Positions 22,709 through 32,593 of a stretch of DNA of 64,000 bases are shown piece by piece. The notes beneath the pieces were generated by a model that made no database searches, was not told the DNA's origin, and worked only from the letters and a program-made list of their open reading frames with translations. This DNA is from Hormiphora californensis (Eukaryota; Ctenophora; Tentaculata; Cydippida; Pleurobrachiidae): NCBI GenBank assembly GCA_020137815.1, contig CM035353.1:267501-331500 (forward strand). The letters run 5' to 3'. Position 1 is the stretch's first letter, and each line of letters starts with the position of its first letter. Position numbers and translations under genes: made by a program.

Positions 22709-22867
22709 TTCAGAACCATTGGAATTAAGGTGCCGCAGAAATCTAAGATTTAAGACCCTCCCTTTTTATTGGCCCACTCGGTATAAAGAAGCTTTCATTT
22801 GCTTCATTCTCTACTGCTATGGTGAATACAATTTAGAACATGTACAGAGATAGAAAGAGAGAACAGG

Positions 22868-22872
<5 letters not shown>

Positions 22873-22934
<62 letters not shown>
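22873..22934. repeat. (GA)n microsatellite
   Basis: About 60 bp of uninterrupted GA followed by GATA/GAAA-rich sequence. Confidence 0.95.
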
Positions 22935-22939
<5 letters not shown>

Positions 22940-23289
22940 GAAAGAGTGAGATTAGAGAAAGAAAGAGAGAACGTGGTCTTGATGCAAGCTGTATTGCGGT
23001 CTTGATTCTAAACACATAATATGTACACACAAACACACACACAATCACACGTAGAAGTAAAAAGGGGGGGGGGGCTGCGTATTTTAATGTCCCGTGATTT
23101 TTTCCCTGCCCGGGTGAAAACGTGCTAAAAAGATCATTCTGAGTTTTTTATTGAAATCACCAGAGATTAGATCTTCATTGAATCTGTATCTTCTGTATCT
23201 TCTGTATTTGACCTTTTCCTTGCATGTTCCTCAGGAAGAGGGATGGAATCTTGCCGGTTTTCTGCCGGAAACTACAAAAATTGAAATTT

Positions 23290-23569
23290 TCAAATCGGGT
23301 TTTAGCTCTACAAAACGCTTGTTCGCCCAATTCTAGAATACTGTTCAACTGTGTGGAACCCGTCATCGGTTGGTAAAATTCCCCAATTAGAGCAGGTGCA
23401 ACGGAATTTTACCACACGTATCCTGGGCTGTCAGAACTTGGACAATTATACTCCATTTATTTTCAACTGTTCCCAGAACCTGGACTACTGGCAGCGGCTA
23501 GAGGCGCTTGACCTCGAGAGGTTACTCTTTCAGAAAAACTTCCTGGGTTCAAGGAAAACCTTGGTATGA
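23290..23569 (+). pseudogene. LINE reverse-transcriptase C-terminal fragment
   Basis: Reads ...SPILEYCSTVWNPSSVGKI in spirit (exact in-frame part WNPSSVGKIPQLEQVQRNFT) followed by DYWQRLEALDLERL. This is the 'thumb' region common to jockey/CR1-type LINEs. Only about 90 codons remain. Confidence 0.7.
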
Positions 23570-23847
23570 AGGAATTCTATGACAGACCACCGGTGTGTGG
23601 CTATATGACGGTCCCTAATGAGTTTCGAGAGGCAGAAAGGAAGATGTACTGGTGTACTTTCTTTGTACATTTTCAAGAGCTTGGATGTCTGAGATTTTTG
23701 AAGAGTCCCATAGTGCACAGCAATACTCGAGTTTACTCCGTTTATCCAATCGATATGAAACTTAGTCAGTATGTGCATCTTGATGTCCTTTGGCCAGGGG
23801 TTCCCAGGAAACGGATTGGCAATATGAGAGTTGACTGGAGTTCTTAA
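23566..23847 (+). CDS. Hypothetical 93-aa ORF, unrecognised
   Basis: An ATG-started frame directly after the LINE fragment, with a non-repetitive, aromatic-rich composition (REAERKMYWCTFF, YPIDMKLSQYVHLDVLWPG). I do not recognise it. It may be part of the same or another retroelement, or an exon of an unknown gene; it ends in a normal stop with no obvious donor. Confidence 0.3.
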   Translation: MKEFYDRPPVCGYMTVPNEFREAERKMYWCTFFVHFQELGCLRFLKSPIVHSNTRVYSVYPIDMKLSQYVHLDVLWPGVPRKRIGNMRVDWSS

Positions 23848-24169
23848 AATTTCACGAAGTTTGAAGTTTTTCGTAGATTTTGGGGAAAATTGGGGGGGGA
23901 GGCCAATATCGGCCTTGAAATAAAATATGTAATAAATTATGCAGCATAAATCATTTGAATCAATTTATAATTGTGGAGTTAGTCCATACGATATAGATAT
24001 TCATCAGGGTCACTCGCAGCCGTCTTGCCCGGGCGCCGTTACGATCTGGGTGTTTGGAGGCCTGTTTACAGGTGCGCGCTGCCAAAAAAGTTGATTCACT
24101 AAAATGGCTCTAACCGCCAAACCACTCAACCGTTTTGGCTGATTCAAAGTTTATCTGGTAGGGAATGTC

Positions 24170-24235
24170 AAGGCCTAACCCCAACCCAAACCCCAACCCT
24201 AACCCTACTTTAGCCCTAACCCTAAAAAACCGTTT
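24170..24235. repeat. Telomere-like CCCTAA interstitial repeat
   Basis: A degenerate run of CCCTAACCC/CCCCAACCC units, compatible with the TTAGGG telomere repeat used by most animals. Too short to be a real telomere. Confidence 0.6.
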
Positions 24236-24311
24236 GTCAGCACTCCCAAAACACCCAGATTTTAACGCTGGCCGTCTTGCCCCTACCCCTTCCCCGAATC
24301 GGGGCCCCCGA

Positions 24312-24625
24312 TGTCCCCTGATTGATTCAGTTATTGAGCGAACCATTGCAAATGATAGGCGCAGTCTGAGATATCGAACACAATCCTGTTTGGTATAGCC
24401 GGTTTTAGTGGATTTTCTGTTGGCCAGCTGTTTTAGAGTGTTCTTGAATTCTCGACCCAGTCCACCCGATGTTGACATGACAAGTGGAGTAAACACCGCC
24501 TTTTCAAGAAGAAGAACTCGTTGCAGATAAGCTTTCTTCTTCTCAGTTTCATGCTTCTCATACGTCTTCTGGATGCTCTGGTTTGCATTGGACTTTACCC
24601 TTGGATTAAATATCCTTACGTCAAA
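24312..24625 (-). pseudogene. Retroelement C-terminal endonuclease-like fragment
   Basis: On the minus strand an open frame reads DVRIFNPRV...KAVFTPLVMSTSGGLGRE... then RYLRLRLSFAMVRS...RGHRG. This D...FTPLV...TSGG arrangement is familiar from the C-terminus of a PHD-finger/RT retroelement family common in invertebrates. It resembles a PD-(D/E)XK-type nuclease. The fragment starts next to an AAATAC short repeat. The matching N-terminal part of such an element occurs at 57232-58364. Confidence 0.6.
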
Positions 24626-24946
24626 ATAATAATACAAATACAAATACAAATATACATTTATTGTCCGCTTTTCATTGTTCATATTTTAAAGAACAACACG
24701 AGTTCTGTTAGGTCTTGACTACTTGCATCACTTGGTGCGGACTTCGTCTCACTAACTCTCGTTTCAAAAGCGGTTAGTTCTATACCAAGGATTTCCAGAT
24801 GTTATTTCAAGATGATATTTTTCTGTAGGAGAACCAAGGAGCGGGAGAGAAGTCATACTCGTTGTAGCCTGCATCTCACCACACTGGCTGTACTTCTATA
24901 AGTAAAGCCCATCACACTCCACTGCACCACACCATACCGACTGTAC

Positions 24947-25616
24947 TGTAGTATCGGTGGTCAAAGGGCTGGTCGTCTAAAGCCGAGGTTCGTACCTGGT
25001 CAGACGCGATGACAGACGAGGTGAAGAGGTGTCGAGGTGAAGAGGTGAAGAGGTGTAGAGATGTAGAGATGTAGAGGTGTAGGGATGTAAATCGAGGGGA
25101 TTACCGTTGTCGGAGGTGACAGGTATTGTAGGTTGTAGTGTTGAAGGTTGTAAGGGTGGATGTAGAAGGGTTTTGTGAAGTTGTATTTATCAAAATAAAC
25201 GAACGGTTTTTGGGGTAACAAAACAAAAGGTAAAGCGTAAAACTTAGAAGTGAAGGCGGAGTTTGTTGTGATGATTAATATCTTTTCGCCTTCCCATCGT
25301 CATGCCCATTGGCTTTAGCCAATTAGGAATGCCGATGATCAAGTGCGGTTGTTCTGAGTTGTTCTGACTAGTTCTGACTAGTTCTGAGTAGTTCTGAGTT
25401 GTTCTGACTAGTTCTGACTAGTTCTGAGTAGTTCTGAGCTGTACTGACGTTATATAATAGCTGTTCTGTCTCTATGCTCTCTAGTTCTCTGTGGTTACAT
25501 AGCAACAGAGGGAGAGAGAGAGAGAGAGAGAGAGCAATAACGATTAACAGCTAGAGGTATAGAGAACTACTGATATATATCTCTCTGGGCTCTCACTATC
25601 AGCCCCATATAGTACA
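24947..25616 (-). repeat. 3' LTR
   Basis: 670 bp, TGTAGTATCGG...ATAGTACA on the plus strand. It contains AGGTGAAG/AGGTGTAG short repeats, a block of eight or nine 10-bp GTTCTGA(C/G)TA units at 25351-25440, and a GA tract. It differs from the other LTR at about nine bases plus one inserted T. Confidence 0.96.
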
Positions 25617-25633
25617 TCTCACCCCCCCCCTTT
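25617..25633 (-). other. Polypurine tract (PPT)
   Basis: On the minus strand AAAGGGGGGGGGTGAGA immediately precedes the 3' LTR, where plus-strand DNA priming is expected. Confidence 0.85.
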
Positions 25634-25824
25634 ATAAAGAAAGGGTGATTATCACAAACAAATCCTGTACACGTCTCACTGTGATCATAATAATCTATAG
25701 CGACAAAAGTGTTCAAAAAATTTTGATAGATAGTAAATTCTCTTTCTCGTATCTATTGTATCATACCACAAATTACTATGGGTCTTAAATCATTACCACG
25801 TATCTTTACTATCTTTTGCTTGAC

Positions 25825-26169
25825 ATGTCTCGCTTAATGCTGTCTTCCTATGAACTCAGCAAACTAGCAACATGTTTCTACCATATCTATGGTCTGGAGA
25901 GGACACACTTTATAAAGTCGATCCTCTCACCGCTACTACTCCAGCACATTGCGAGGAGCTGTATAATTAACGTCGCGGACCAAAATATACACCGAGTTAA
26001 GCAGATATTTCGTAACTTCTGGTATAGGCGGTCCTGGAATACGATCGCCCCCGACGGTTTAAACCCTCGTGGCGATCGTTATAGGTCGCTATTTAATAAC
26101 AAGGACTACTCCAGGAGACTGATTTATATGCCGGATGTTCTGGTGAACTTTCCTGCAATTCCAAATTAA
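25825..26169 (+). CDS. Antisense 114-aa ORF next to the 3' LTR, unrecognised
   Basis: An ATG-started ORF on the strand opposite gag-pol-env, about 210 bp inside the 3' LTR. No sense-strand gene overlaps it. It is helical/basic in the middle (HRVKQIFRNFWYRRSW) and ends YMPDVLVNFPAIPN. No family recognised. Position and direction resemble the antisense gene of HTLV-1, which is driven from the 3' LTR, but there is no sequence similarity that I can see. It may be chance. Confidence 0.4.
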   Translation: MSRLMLSSYELSKLATCFYHIYGLERTHFIKSILSPLLLQHIARSCIINVADQNIHRVKQIFRNFWYRRSWNTIAPDGLNPRGDRYRSLFNNKDYSRRLIYMPDVLVNFPAIPN

Positions 26170-26402
26170 TGGACCCCATTTTTCGAGACTAAGATTTTAT
26201 TTTGTAATTTTCTATTTATTTTTCTCTTATTGTACTCCTTTTTTCAACATTTTCTATCAGCTTCAGCGTGTTACTTTTAACGGGTACTCTACCCCCCGTT
26301 AATTACAGTTTGATGGTCTCGTATGTCCAAATGTGTCAATATTATTTATTGTTTTTGAAAAAAAAAATTTTTGTGTTTAATTTAGAGTTTTCGGGTGCCA
26401 CT

Positions 26403-26413
26403 GCAAGGTAAGT
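26403..26413 (+). promoter_or_regulatory. Strong plus-strand splice donor inside the element
   Basis: TGCAAG|GTAAGT is a textbook 5' splice site on the antisense strand. Possible plus-strand acceptors are TATTTTCAG near 26466 and T-tract-AG sites just before the antisense ORFs at 32579 and 33266. Confidence 0.45.
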
Positions 26414-26740
26414 AACGACTCTAGTTTTCGGGTACTTACGGCACTAATTGTCTTTTCTATTTTCAGATAATTTTGTTTGGACGAGGACCATCTTACTCTC
26501 TATACTAAGGTATTTAAAATAGAAAGACTCTCTATTCGGTCGAGAGTTCTTAATTAGACTCTGGGTTCTGTTCAGAGTTCTTGCTATTTCCCCGTCTAAT
26601 GGCCGTTCAGAGTATTTGTGGAGTGCACTTGTAACCGATAATGTGGTGGTAGTTGCCGGAAACCCACAGCTGGAGCAATTAGCCAGGACCCGAAATAGCC
26701 TGGAAGTGGACCATTAAATTACGTTGGTTTATCTGAGAGC

Positions 26741-27427
26741 TTATTGGTCAGTTCTCCTGTTTAACCTCCTTCGCTGACACTGCGTAATATTTCTCTGTCT
26801 TCTGAGCTTGGTTACTGCAGTTCGTATCTCGTTAGGCAGTGTGAGGTTGATGCTCTCTTCCACTTCGGCCTTAGATTTGTCCAAGGTGGTGATATTGACA
26901 TCTCCATTCCTGACTTGGTGATGTAGTACTAGGGCTAGTTGTGACACTTTTCGCCTTGTACTGTTCCCCATTATCTGGTGTCTGGTTAACAGGCGTTTTG
27001 AGATTTCTGTGCAGGTGTGAATTGTGTCGTCCTTCTCACTCGTTGTAAGTTCACCATACACCGTGTCATTTAGCCCTTTACACCATATCTTTGTGATTTT
27101 CCTGGCGACCCTTATGTACTTTCTCACTAGATTTGCCACTGTGATTGTTTCCATCTTAGCGAGATATCTGGTGATGATTTCTGTTTTTGTCTCGCTATAC
27201 GTTGTTGTCCAGTGGGCGATGTTGAATCCGGCCTCTATCCCGCTTTCCAAAATTTCTCCGAGGATGAGATCTATGTATCCCTGGGAATTTGGCCATGTCT
27301 GGTCCAAGCAGGCCATAAGAAAGGCCGCGATATACCGGTACTTGGTGTACTCCATCTGAAATGTTTTTACTGGTTGTGTGTTGGCTTGTGTAGACGGTGC
27401 GTGTTTCAAGTCCCGACGGACGGACAC
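26741..27427 (-). CDS. Small basic protein ORF downstream of the env genes
   Basis: An open frame of 228 codons between the F-like gene and the 3' LTR. The frame opens at GTG; the first ATG is at about codon 24 (MEYTKYRY...), so it is either 205 aa or has an upstream spliced exon. It has no signal peptide and no clear membrane segment, is mostly helical in look, and ends in an arginine-rich tail (KLRRQRN...QRRRLNRR). A basic C-terminus would suit RNA or nuclear targeting. I do not recognise a family. Fourth-gene position after env is where complex retroviruses place regulatory genes, but that is an analogy only. Confidence 0.6.
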   Translation of the reverse strand: MSVRRDLKHAPSTQANTQPVKTFQMEYTKYRYIAAFLMACLDQTWPNSQGYIDLILGEILESGIEAGFNIAHWTTTYSETKTEIITRYLAKMETITVANLVRKYIRVARKITKIWCKGLNDTVYGELTTSEKDDTIHTCTEISKRLLTRHQIMGNSTRRKVSQLALVLHHQVRNGDVNITTLDKSKAEVEESINLTLPNEIRTAVTKLRRQRNITQCQRRRLNRRTDQ

Positions 27428-27770
27428 GTGTTTTAAGTCTCGTCAGACGGGGTACGTAATGAAATGCCTCGCCAGGCTGATCTGTGTTTTGTTGGTCTCA
27501 GCAGACCTGTGTAGCGTTCACCGTTGATTAACCGGTATGACTGAGGTCTTATACGCCATCCCATTCATAATTACAACACGACAATTCTTAAATAATTTAC
27601 AGTTCCCATAAACTGTGACGTTTGTCGGTCTGTCTTGTCATTTTAGGTTTATTTGGGGACCTTTACTGTCGAAAAAAAAAAAATTTTATTTCCTACTATT
27701 AGTATAATTTTGTATATCTATTTTTTTTCTTTCTTTTCTTGTGACTATATTATTTTTTTTTTTTAATTAA

Positions 27771-30329
27771 TTATTTATCTAGGTTTTGAATTAGATGTGA
27801 TAACCTACTTTGTGCATTTTCTGGTGTTATTTCAGCAGTGCTCCTAGTTCTAGCTCGTAGTCCTGATGACGAGGGAGCTTCTACTAGGTTGGATATATTT
27901 GGTGTGCTGAATGTTCTTTGTTGTTCTTGCACTTCTGAATGTACTAATTCATGTAGGTCATCATTTAGTTTTTCATACATTATATTTTCGGTGAGTTGTG
28001 TATGTCGTCCCGGGGCTGGTGGTGCCCTTGTGGGTTTAGTTATTGAACTCGCGTTAAGTAATGTGGCTGGTGTGCTAAATCTTACTTCCTTTGTGAGTTC
28101 TGGCATGCTTTGGAACCTGTTTTCTCTGTGTGTTATTAGAGTCTCAGGTCTAGGTGGTAGTGGCCTTTCTCGGTGAAGCATCTCTATTTCTTCGTTGTGT
28201 TGTGTTGTGATATTTTGTCCTGATGTGGTGTTGGGTGGATGTGTTGTGTTACTATCTGTGGCTGTTCTTATTACCGATTGTACTTGTTTCTTATATTTCC
28301 TTAATCTGTAACATTGTCTGGCTACTATCAGACCGATAATTGTGAGTACGGAGAGAGCAACGGCTGCTACTCCTGCCCATTTGACGACTTCATCTTGCCA
28401 ATTACCTGGTAAGGAATGCTTTTTGAACTCGTCAAATGACTTTTTCATTTCATGTAGTGTTACTTCCTGTTTATCTGTAATTTTAACTAGTGTGCTTATG
28501 TTGCGCCTCACAATTCCGGATGCGGTACGCGCTACGAATTCTTCCCAGGGAACAATTTCCGGCATTTCCATCTCAATTTGTATAGTTGGTTCTTGGATGG
28601 ATTGCAGGACTCTGTTTCCCAGGACTACCATGGAATATTTGCTCCAGGGTAGGAATGCAGTGCCTTGTTTGCTCATCTGAACTTTATCTAGAGTGGTGAT
28701 GGTACTAGTTGCTTTCATGGCACTGATTTCGTGTTCACTATAAATTAGGACCCCTGCTGTGGTGAAGCTTGCTCTATCCACGCTCTCCACTAGCCTAATT
28801 TCGCAGTCGCCTTGTTTGTTAAGACAAGGGACTGCTACATGTTCTTTAGTAGATTTATCTGTTGATGGCCTGCTACAGATTTTTAGACTATTCGACCGTG
28901 AGTAGCAATTATCATTAATGATCTGGTAAAATTGGTCCCTAACCATATAAACTTCTTGTGGTAGATCCAGTTGGACACAGGTTCCGTTGTTCCTGAATCC
29001 AACTTGTTCCACCGCATATCTATTGTAAATTGAGGACTGTCTTAGTCCGGGTACTGTGAGCACAAAATGGAATTTGAATGAGTGGTCGGTTCTGACCATG
29101 CCAACGAGTGTTAATTTGCCTTGGGTCAGTATGCTCTCCGGCTTCTCTTGGTAAATGGTGCCAGAGAACCTACTGTCTTGTACCAACTCTCTTATGTGTT
29201 CCATGGTGAGTACTTCAGGAAGTACCCCCATGGTAAGTTCTGATTTGAGGACACCTGACAAAATGGTACGTATTTGGTTTTTCCACTTTGTCATTTGTCG
29301 CTCTCTCACAATTTGATATGCAACCGTGTCAATATCGCACTTTATTGAGTCTAGTTCTTCTTCTAGGACCTTATAAATTTCAACAATTTCTCTATTAAAT
29401 TTCACTTGCTCGTTTAAAAACTTGGTGTTTCCTTCCGCGAACTCACGAAATTGTTGATCTAGTCTCTTGACGTGTTTTCTAGTTTGGGCAGCCTCATACA
29501 TTGTAGCACCCAAACCTAGTAGAGCTGGTATTCCGACTGCTGCCATTATTACCCCCACATAACGTTTTTCTCGAGTGTTTGTGGTGGTAATATTGGTATT
29601 CCCGGTTGTATGGAGTTGGTATGCATCTACTAAATTTTTGTATTGTTTGTGGGAGTTTTCCCAAATTTCGTCGATTTCTCTGGATGTTTCATTTTTAAAG
29701 AATTCGGCCAAAGGTGTTTGTGGTAAATCTAGGTAACCATTGCACATACTGGGCAATTGTGGTTTCATACTTTCAACATCTATTGTCAGACTTTTCACGA
29801 ATCCCGGAATTTTTTGCCAAACTTGATGAAGTTTGACATTGTTTCCGTACAGAATTTTGTAACTGTCTCTTTCAGTATGGCATTTGCCTCCACCACCAAG
29901 AGCTCCTATTGGCTCAATAATTGCCAGGGAACAAAGCATGTTAAAGCATCTTTCCATGCATTTTTCAAAACTTTTGGGATTTCTCTCGTAATGTTCCATC
30001 ATGTGATGGTTTGCTACCAATTGAGGGGCTTTTTGAACTGCCGTGGTTAGCCAGCGATAGTTAGGTCGGCAATGAACGAGGTCTATGTCTCCGTCAGATT
30101 TTCTATTACATTGGAATCTCTTCAAGTCGGGTATGGGTGATGATAAAAATACTGACGCAAAAACACTTTCTGCACCAGCGGCGACATAACCTTGTGGTTT
30201 TAGGACAACTCCGATGTCCTTAAGGACTATAGGATCTAGTTGTAGCTCGAATTGAGCCTGCTGGTTCTCTGCCTCCATAAGGGCCGTGCCCAATAATGGG
30301 AGAATAAGTAGACATATCAGTCTCATCAT
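27771..30329 (-). CDS. Class I fusion glycoprotein-like Env (F-like)
   Basis: 852 codons from the first of two adjacent ATGs. It has an N-terminal signal peptide (about residues 1-18) and a cysteine-rich N-terminal subunit. A furin-type site R-E-K-R at residues 253-256 is followed at once by a hydrophobic Gly/Ala-rich fusion-peptide-like stretch (257-275) and a long helical heptad-like region. Next is a cysteine-containing head domain, one transmembrane helix near residues 650-672, and a cytoplasmic tail of about 180 residues. This is the layout of paramyxovirus/baculovirus F and of the Env of insect errantiviruses. The ORF overlaps the end of the upstream glycoprotein by 110 bp in another frame. 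A splice acceptor CTTTTCAG ends at 30351, 21 bp before the ATG, so it is probably made from its own spliced mRNA. No frame break seen. Confidence 0.85.
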   Translation of the reverse strand: MMRLICLLILPLLGTALMEAENQQAQFELQLDPIVLKDIGVVLKPQGYVAAGAESVFASVFLSSPIPDLKRFQCNRKSDGDIDLVHCRPNYRWLTTAVQKAPQLVANHHMMEHYERNPKSFEKCMERCFNMLCSLAIIEPIGALGGGGKCHTERDSYKILYGNNVKLHQVWQKIPGFVKSLTIDVESMKPQLPSMCNGYLDLPQTPLAEFFKNETSREIDEIWENSHKQYKNLVDAYQLHTTGNTNITTTNTREKRYVGVIMAAVGIPALLGLGATMYEAAQTRKHVKRLDQQFREFAEGNTKFLNEQVKFNREIVEIYKVLEEELDSIKCDIDTVAYQIVRERQMTKWKNQIRTILSGVLKSELTMGVLPEVLTMEHIRELVQDSRFSGTIYQEKPESILTQGKLTLVGMVRTDHSFKFHFVLTVPGLRQSSIYNRYAVEQVGFRNNGTCVQLDLPQEVYMVRDQFYQIINDNCYSRSNSLKICSRPSTDKSTKEHVAVPCLNKQGDCEIRLVESVDRASFTTAGVLIYSEHEISAMKATSTITTLDKVQMSKQGTAFLPWSKYSMVVLGNRVLQSIQEPTIQIEMEMPEIVPWEEFVARTASGIVRRNISTLVKITDKQEVTLHEMKKSFDEFKKHSLPGNWQDEVVKWAGVAAVALSVLTIIGLIVARQCYRLRKYKKQVQSVIRTATDSNTTHPPNTTSGQNITTQHNEEIEMLHRERPLPPRPETLITHRENRFQSMPELTKEVRFSTPATLLNASSITKPTRAPPAPGRHTQLTENIMYEKLNDDLHELVHSEVQEQQRTFSTPNISNLVEAPSSSGLRARTRSTAEITPENAQSRLSHLIQNLDK

Positions 30330-32010
30330 AGGGGTCTTCTCGGGGTACCTCTGAAAAGTTTGGACGTTGACGACGCATAAAGATTCGTTCTGTGTTTTGA
30401 GGGTTTCTAACTGTAATTTTAATGTTGCTCATTAAATTTCCAACTTTTCCAAAATTTATGTGACTTATTGCCCAAATTAGCCCACACACTGCACCAGTAC
30501 GGGTTACCCAAAGAAGTAATCCGTCTACTATATGATACCATTTTGAACTACTGAATCCTGGTAAAACGATTTCAGGAGTGTCTAAATTTTGATTTTGGTC
30601 CCGTTCTATGTCGTTGATCCTATTTTCCATGTACTCTAGTGCAGCTTTTGACGGATCTGTGTGTGATATGTCTTTATTATCGTATATGAACTCGTCAGGA
30701 AAGTGGAATAGGTCATCAAATGTGTGTGTCTTAAATATGGGTATTTCGAGAGCATTGTTTGTAACTATGACATGTGGTGTGCTCCCGGGTTGGTAATTGT
30801 ACGTGTTACCATGTAATTCTAAGAATCTATTGATTGATGCTGAACAATTGGTTCGTGTTGATTGGTGATTGATGATATTTGTTTGTGGGTCGATAAAACC
30901 ACTTCTAAAATTTTCTGCTTCATTTCCTTTGTAAACTATCGGCACATCGTAGAAGCATTCATCTGTTTGTCTAAATTCAACGTGGTTGATTGGTCTACAT
31001 GGTGTTACTTGTATTATTCCACCAGTAATGTGGTCACTCTGTGCTATTATATATGGATTATTAAGCATGTTTCTTGCGTATGCGGTAGGGTTCTTTAGAG
31101 CCAGTGCTTTGGTGACATTTATTGTTAACTGTATTGCCTCACATAAATTAGCATATTTTGTTGTTTTCTCAGTCACTACGTCAGACAGGTAATTTAATTT
31201 AGTTAAAAGTTCTTCTCTCACTGCTTCAATGGTAATGGTATTTTCATTGCTGCTAACGGACTTCGGTGTAGTACTTGGGTTACTTATTTTTATTTTGAAG
31301 CCATTAGCGTAGTAATCTTTGTCTAATTTTGGTTTTTCTTGTAGATCTGCGCTGAACCCGATTTCAGCTATAACAATGTGGTTTCCTAGAATAATTGCGG
31401 GGTAGTTGCCAACGAGTAAATGTGCCTTATTTACGTCTAGTTTTGGTTGATAGATAATTGCTTCGTTATTACTAGTTAAACAGTATCCTGTGTTATAATT
31501 TTTGGAACATTTGGTCATATCACCTAGGTTTGATATTGTATTTTCGTTATGTGTTTTTGCTACGTAGCCTTTTTTGATAATACACTCTGTGATTGTGTTT
31601 GTTTTTGTCTTCAACCATTGTGATTCGCATTTCGGTTCTACGTGTCCTAATGTATTGGTTCTTCTGCCTAATGTATCTTCGCATGTCGAGTGGGTGATGT
31701 GCTCTCTATATTTGCTTTCTGGCCAGTAAACTTTTTTATTTGATTTGGTAGTCTCTTTCGACCCGAAAAAATTGTTGGAGACCTTGCACGTCTTTTCTGT
31801 GACTCTCATGGACTTTGCATTTACTCGGTACTCTTTAATGTTTCTTTTCCACAGTGTGACATTGTAGATTGTCGGGTTTGTGTTGTCACATTTAAACGAC
31901 TGTGGTACTTTGAATAATTGTTTGGCGGTTCGGCCATCGCATATCATGGCAGTACTGCTTGCTTCGCCAATCATGACAGCAATCAACACGGCTGATACTA
32001 AGCCCTTCAT
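30220..32010 (-). CDS. Second envelope-like glycoprotein (G-like), type I membrane protein
   Basis: The ATG at 32010 gives 596 aa. The frame is open to 32079, but only through a GTG, and a splice acceptor TTTTTCAG lies directly before this ATG. A signal peptide (MKGLVSAVLIAVMIGEASS) is followed by a cysteine-rich, N-glycosylation-rich ectodomain. One transmembrane helix lies near residues 495-520 and a tail of about 75 residues follows. There is no furin site or fusion peptide. The first 120 residues have a spaced-cysteine pattern that faintly recalls chuvirus/rhabdovirus-type (class III) glycoproteins. That class assignment is a guess; it could instead be an attachment partner for the F-like protein. 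Confidence 0.75.
   Translation of the reverse strand: MKGLVSAVLIAVMIGEASSTAMICDGRTAKQLFKVPQSFKCDNTNPTIYNVTLWKRNIKEYRVNAKSMRVTEKTCKVSNNFFGSKETTKSNKKVYWPESKYREHITHSTCEDTLGRRTNTLGHVEPKCESQWLKTKTNTITECIIKKGYVAKTHNENTISNLGDMTKCSKNYNTGYCLTSNNEAIIYQPKLDVNKAHLLVGNYPAIILGNHIVIAEIGFSADLQEKPKLDKDYYANGFKIKISNPSTTPKSVSSNENTITIEAVREELLTKLNYLSDVVTEKTTKYANLCEAIQLTINVTKALALKNPTAYARNMLNNPYIIAQSDHITGGIIQVTPCRPINHVEFRQTDECFYDVPIVYKGNEAENFRSGFIDPQTNIINHQSTRTNCSASINRFLELHGNTYNYQPGSTPHVIVTNNALEIPIFKTHTFDDLFHFPDEFIYDNKDISHTDPSKAALEYMENRINDIERDQNQNLDTPEIVLPGFSSSKWYHIVDGLLLWVTRTGAVCGLIWAISHINFGKVGNLMSNIKITVRNPQNTERIFMRRQRPNFSEVPREDPYDETDMSTYSPIIGHGPYGGREPAGSIRATTRSYSP
30350..30358 (-). promoter_or_regulatory. Splice acceptor before F-like env
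   Basis: Minus strand AACTTTTCAG|AGG, 21 bp ahead of the ATG at 30329, inside the G-like reading frame. Confidence 0.65.
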
Positions 32011-32021
32011 CTGAAAAACAC
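32011..32021 (-). promoter_or_regulatory. Splice acceptor before G-like env
   Basis: Minus strand GTGTTTTTCAG|ATGAAG: the AG abuts the ATG, so the spliced message would start translation at its first or an upstream-joined AUG. Confidence 0.7.
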
Positions 32022-32593
32022 AATCGATTGATGACTTTGTTATTTCATGCTCAAACGAGTGATCAATTCGCCTATTCACGAAATAAAGTTTCTCGATGAC
32101 TGTGTGGTCGACCTCTCCAGATGATTTGTGTTGTGTGATATGCGGAGTTCTCTTTAGTGCGGTGTGAAGTGTACCTTATTATTCATGTCAGTGTGGTGTG
32201 ATCTATAGATTATTATTTGTGCCGTTCTACTGTGTTTTGTGTTTGTTCCTTAATTTTACTCGCGTTACCCTTATTCTACCTGTTGTTGTGTGCTTTTTAG
32301 TGACTGGTGTGTACTTAATTGGACTTCTTATTGCTAATTTTTAATGAGGAGAGTGCTCCTCTTTTGCAGCCTTCTTTAGCAAAGGGAGGTCAATTAATTT
32401 TAGAGAAAATTTACTCAGTTTATGTCTGAGTTCTGAGTGTGAGACGAATGTGCTGACAATGAAGGGGATTACTGGCCCACCTTTGCTTCTAGACAAGTTC
32501 TTGACGATTCAAATAAATCATATCTTCCCTTGTCTTATTGCTTTATTTTGTTGTTGACGGTTTATCTTTTTTTTTTTAGCAATTCTCTCTCTA

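Noticed and set aside
24845..24908. Last exon of a membrane protein (VILVVACISPHWLYFYK, stop)
   Set aside because: Looks like a C-terminal helix, but no acceptor or neighbouring exon supports it.
25825..26169. SOCS/BC-box in the antisense ORF near the 3' LTR
   Set aside because: Leu and Cys/Ala spacing looks partly right, but the Cul-box equivalent is too far away and no second motif supports it.
32011..32079. Longer N-terminus of the G-like protein
   Set aside because: It begins only with GTG and is separated from the signal peptide by a clear splice acceptor; ATG 32010 is preferred.
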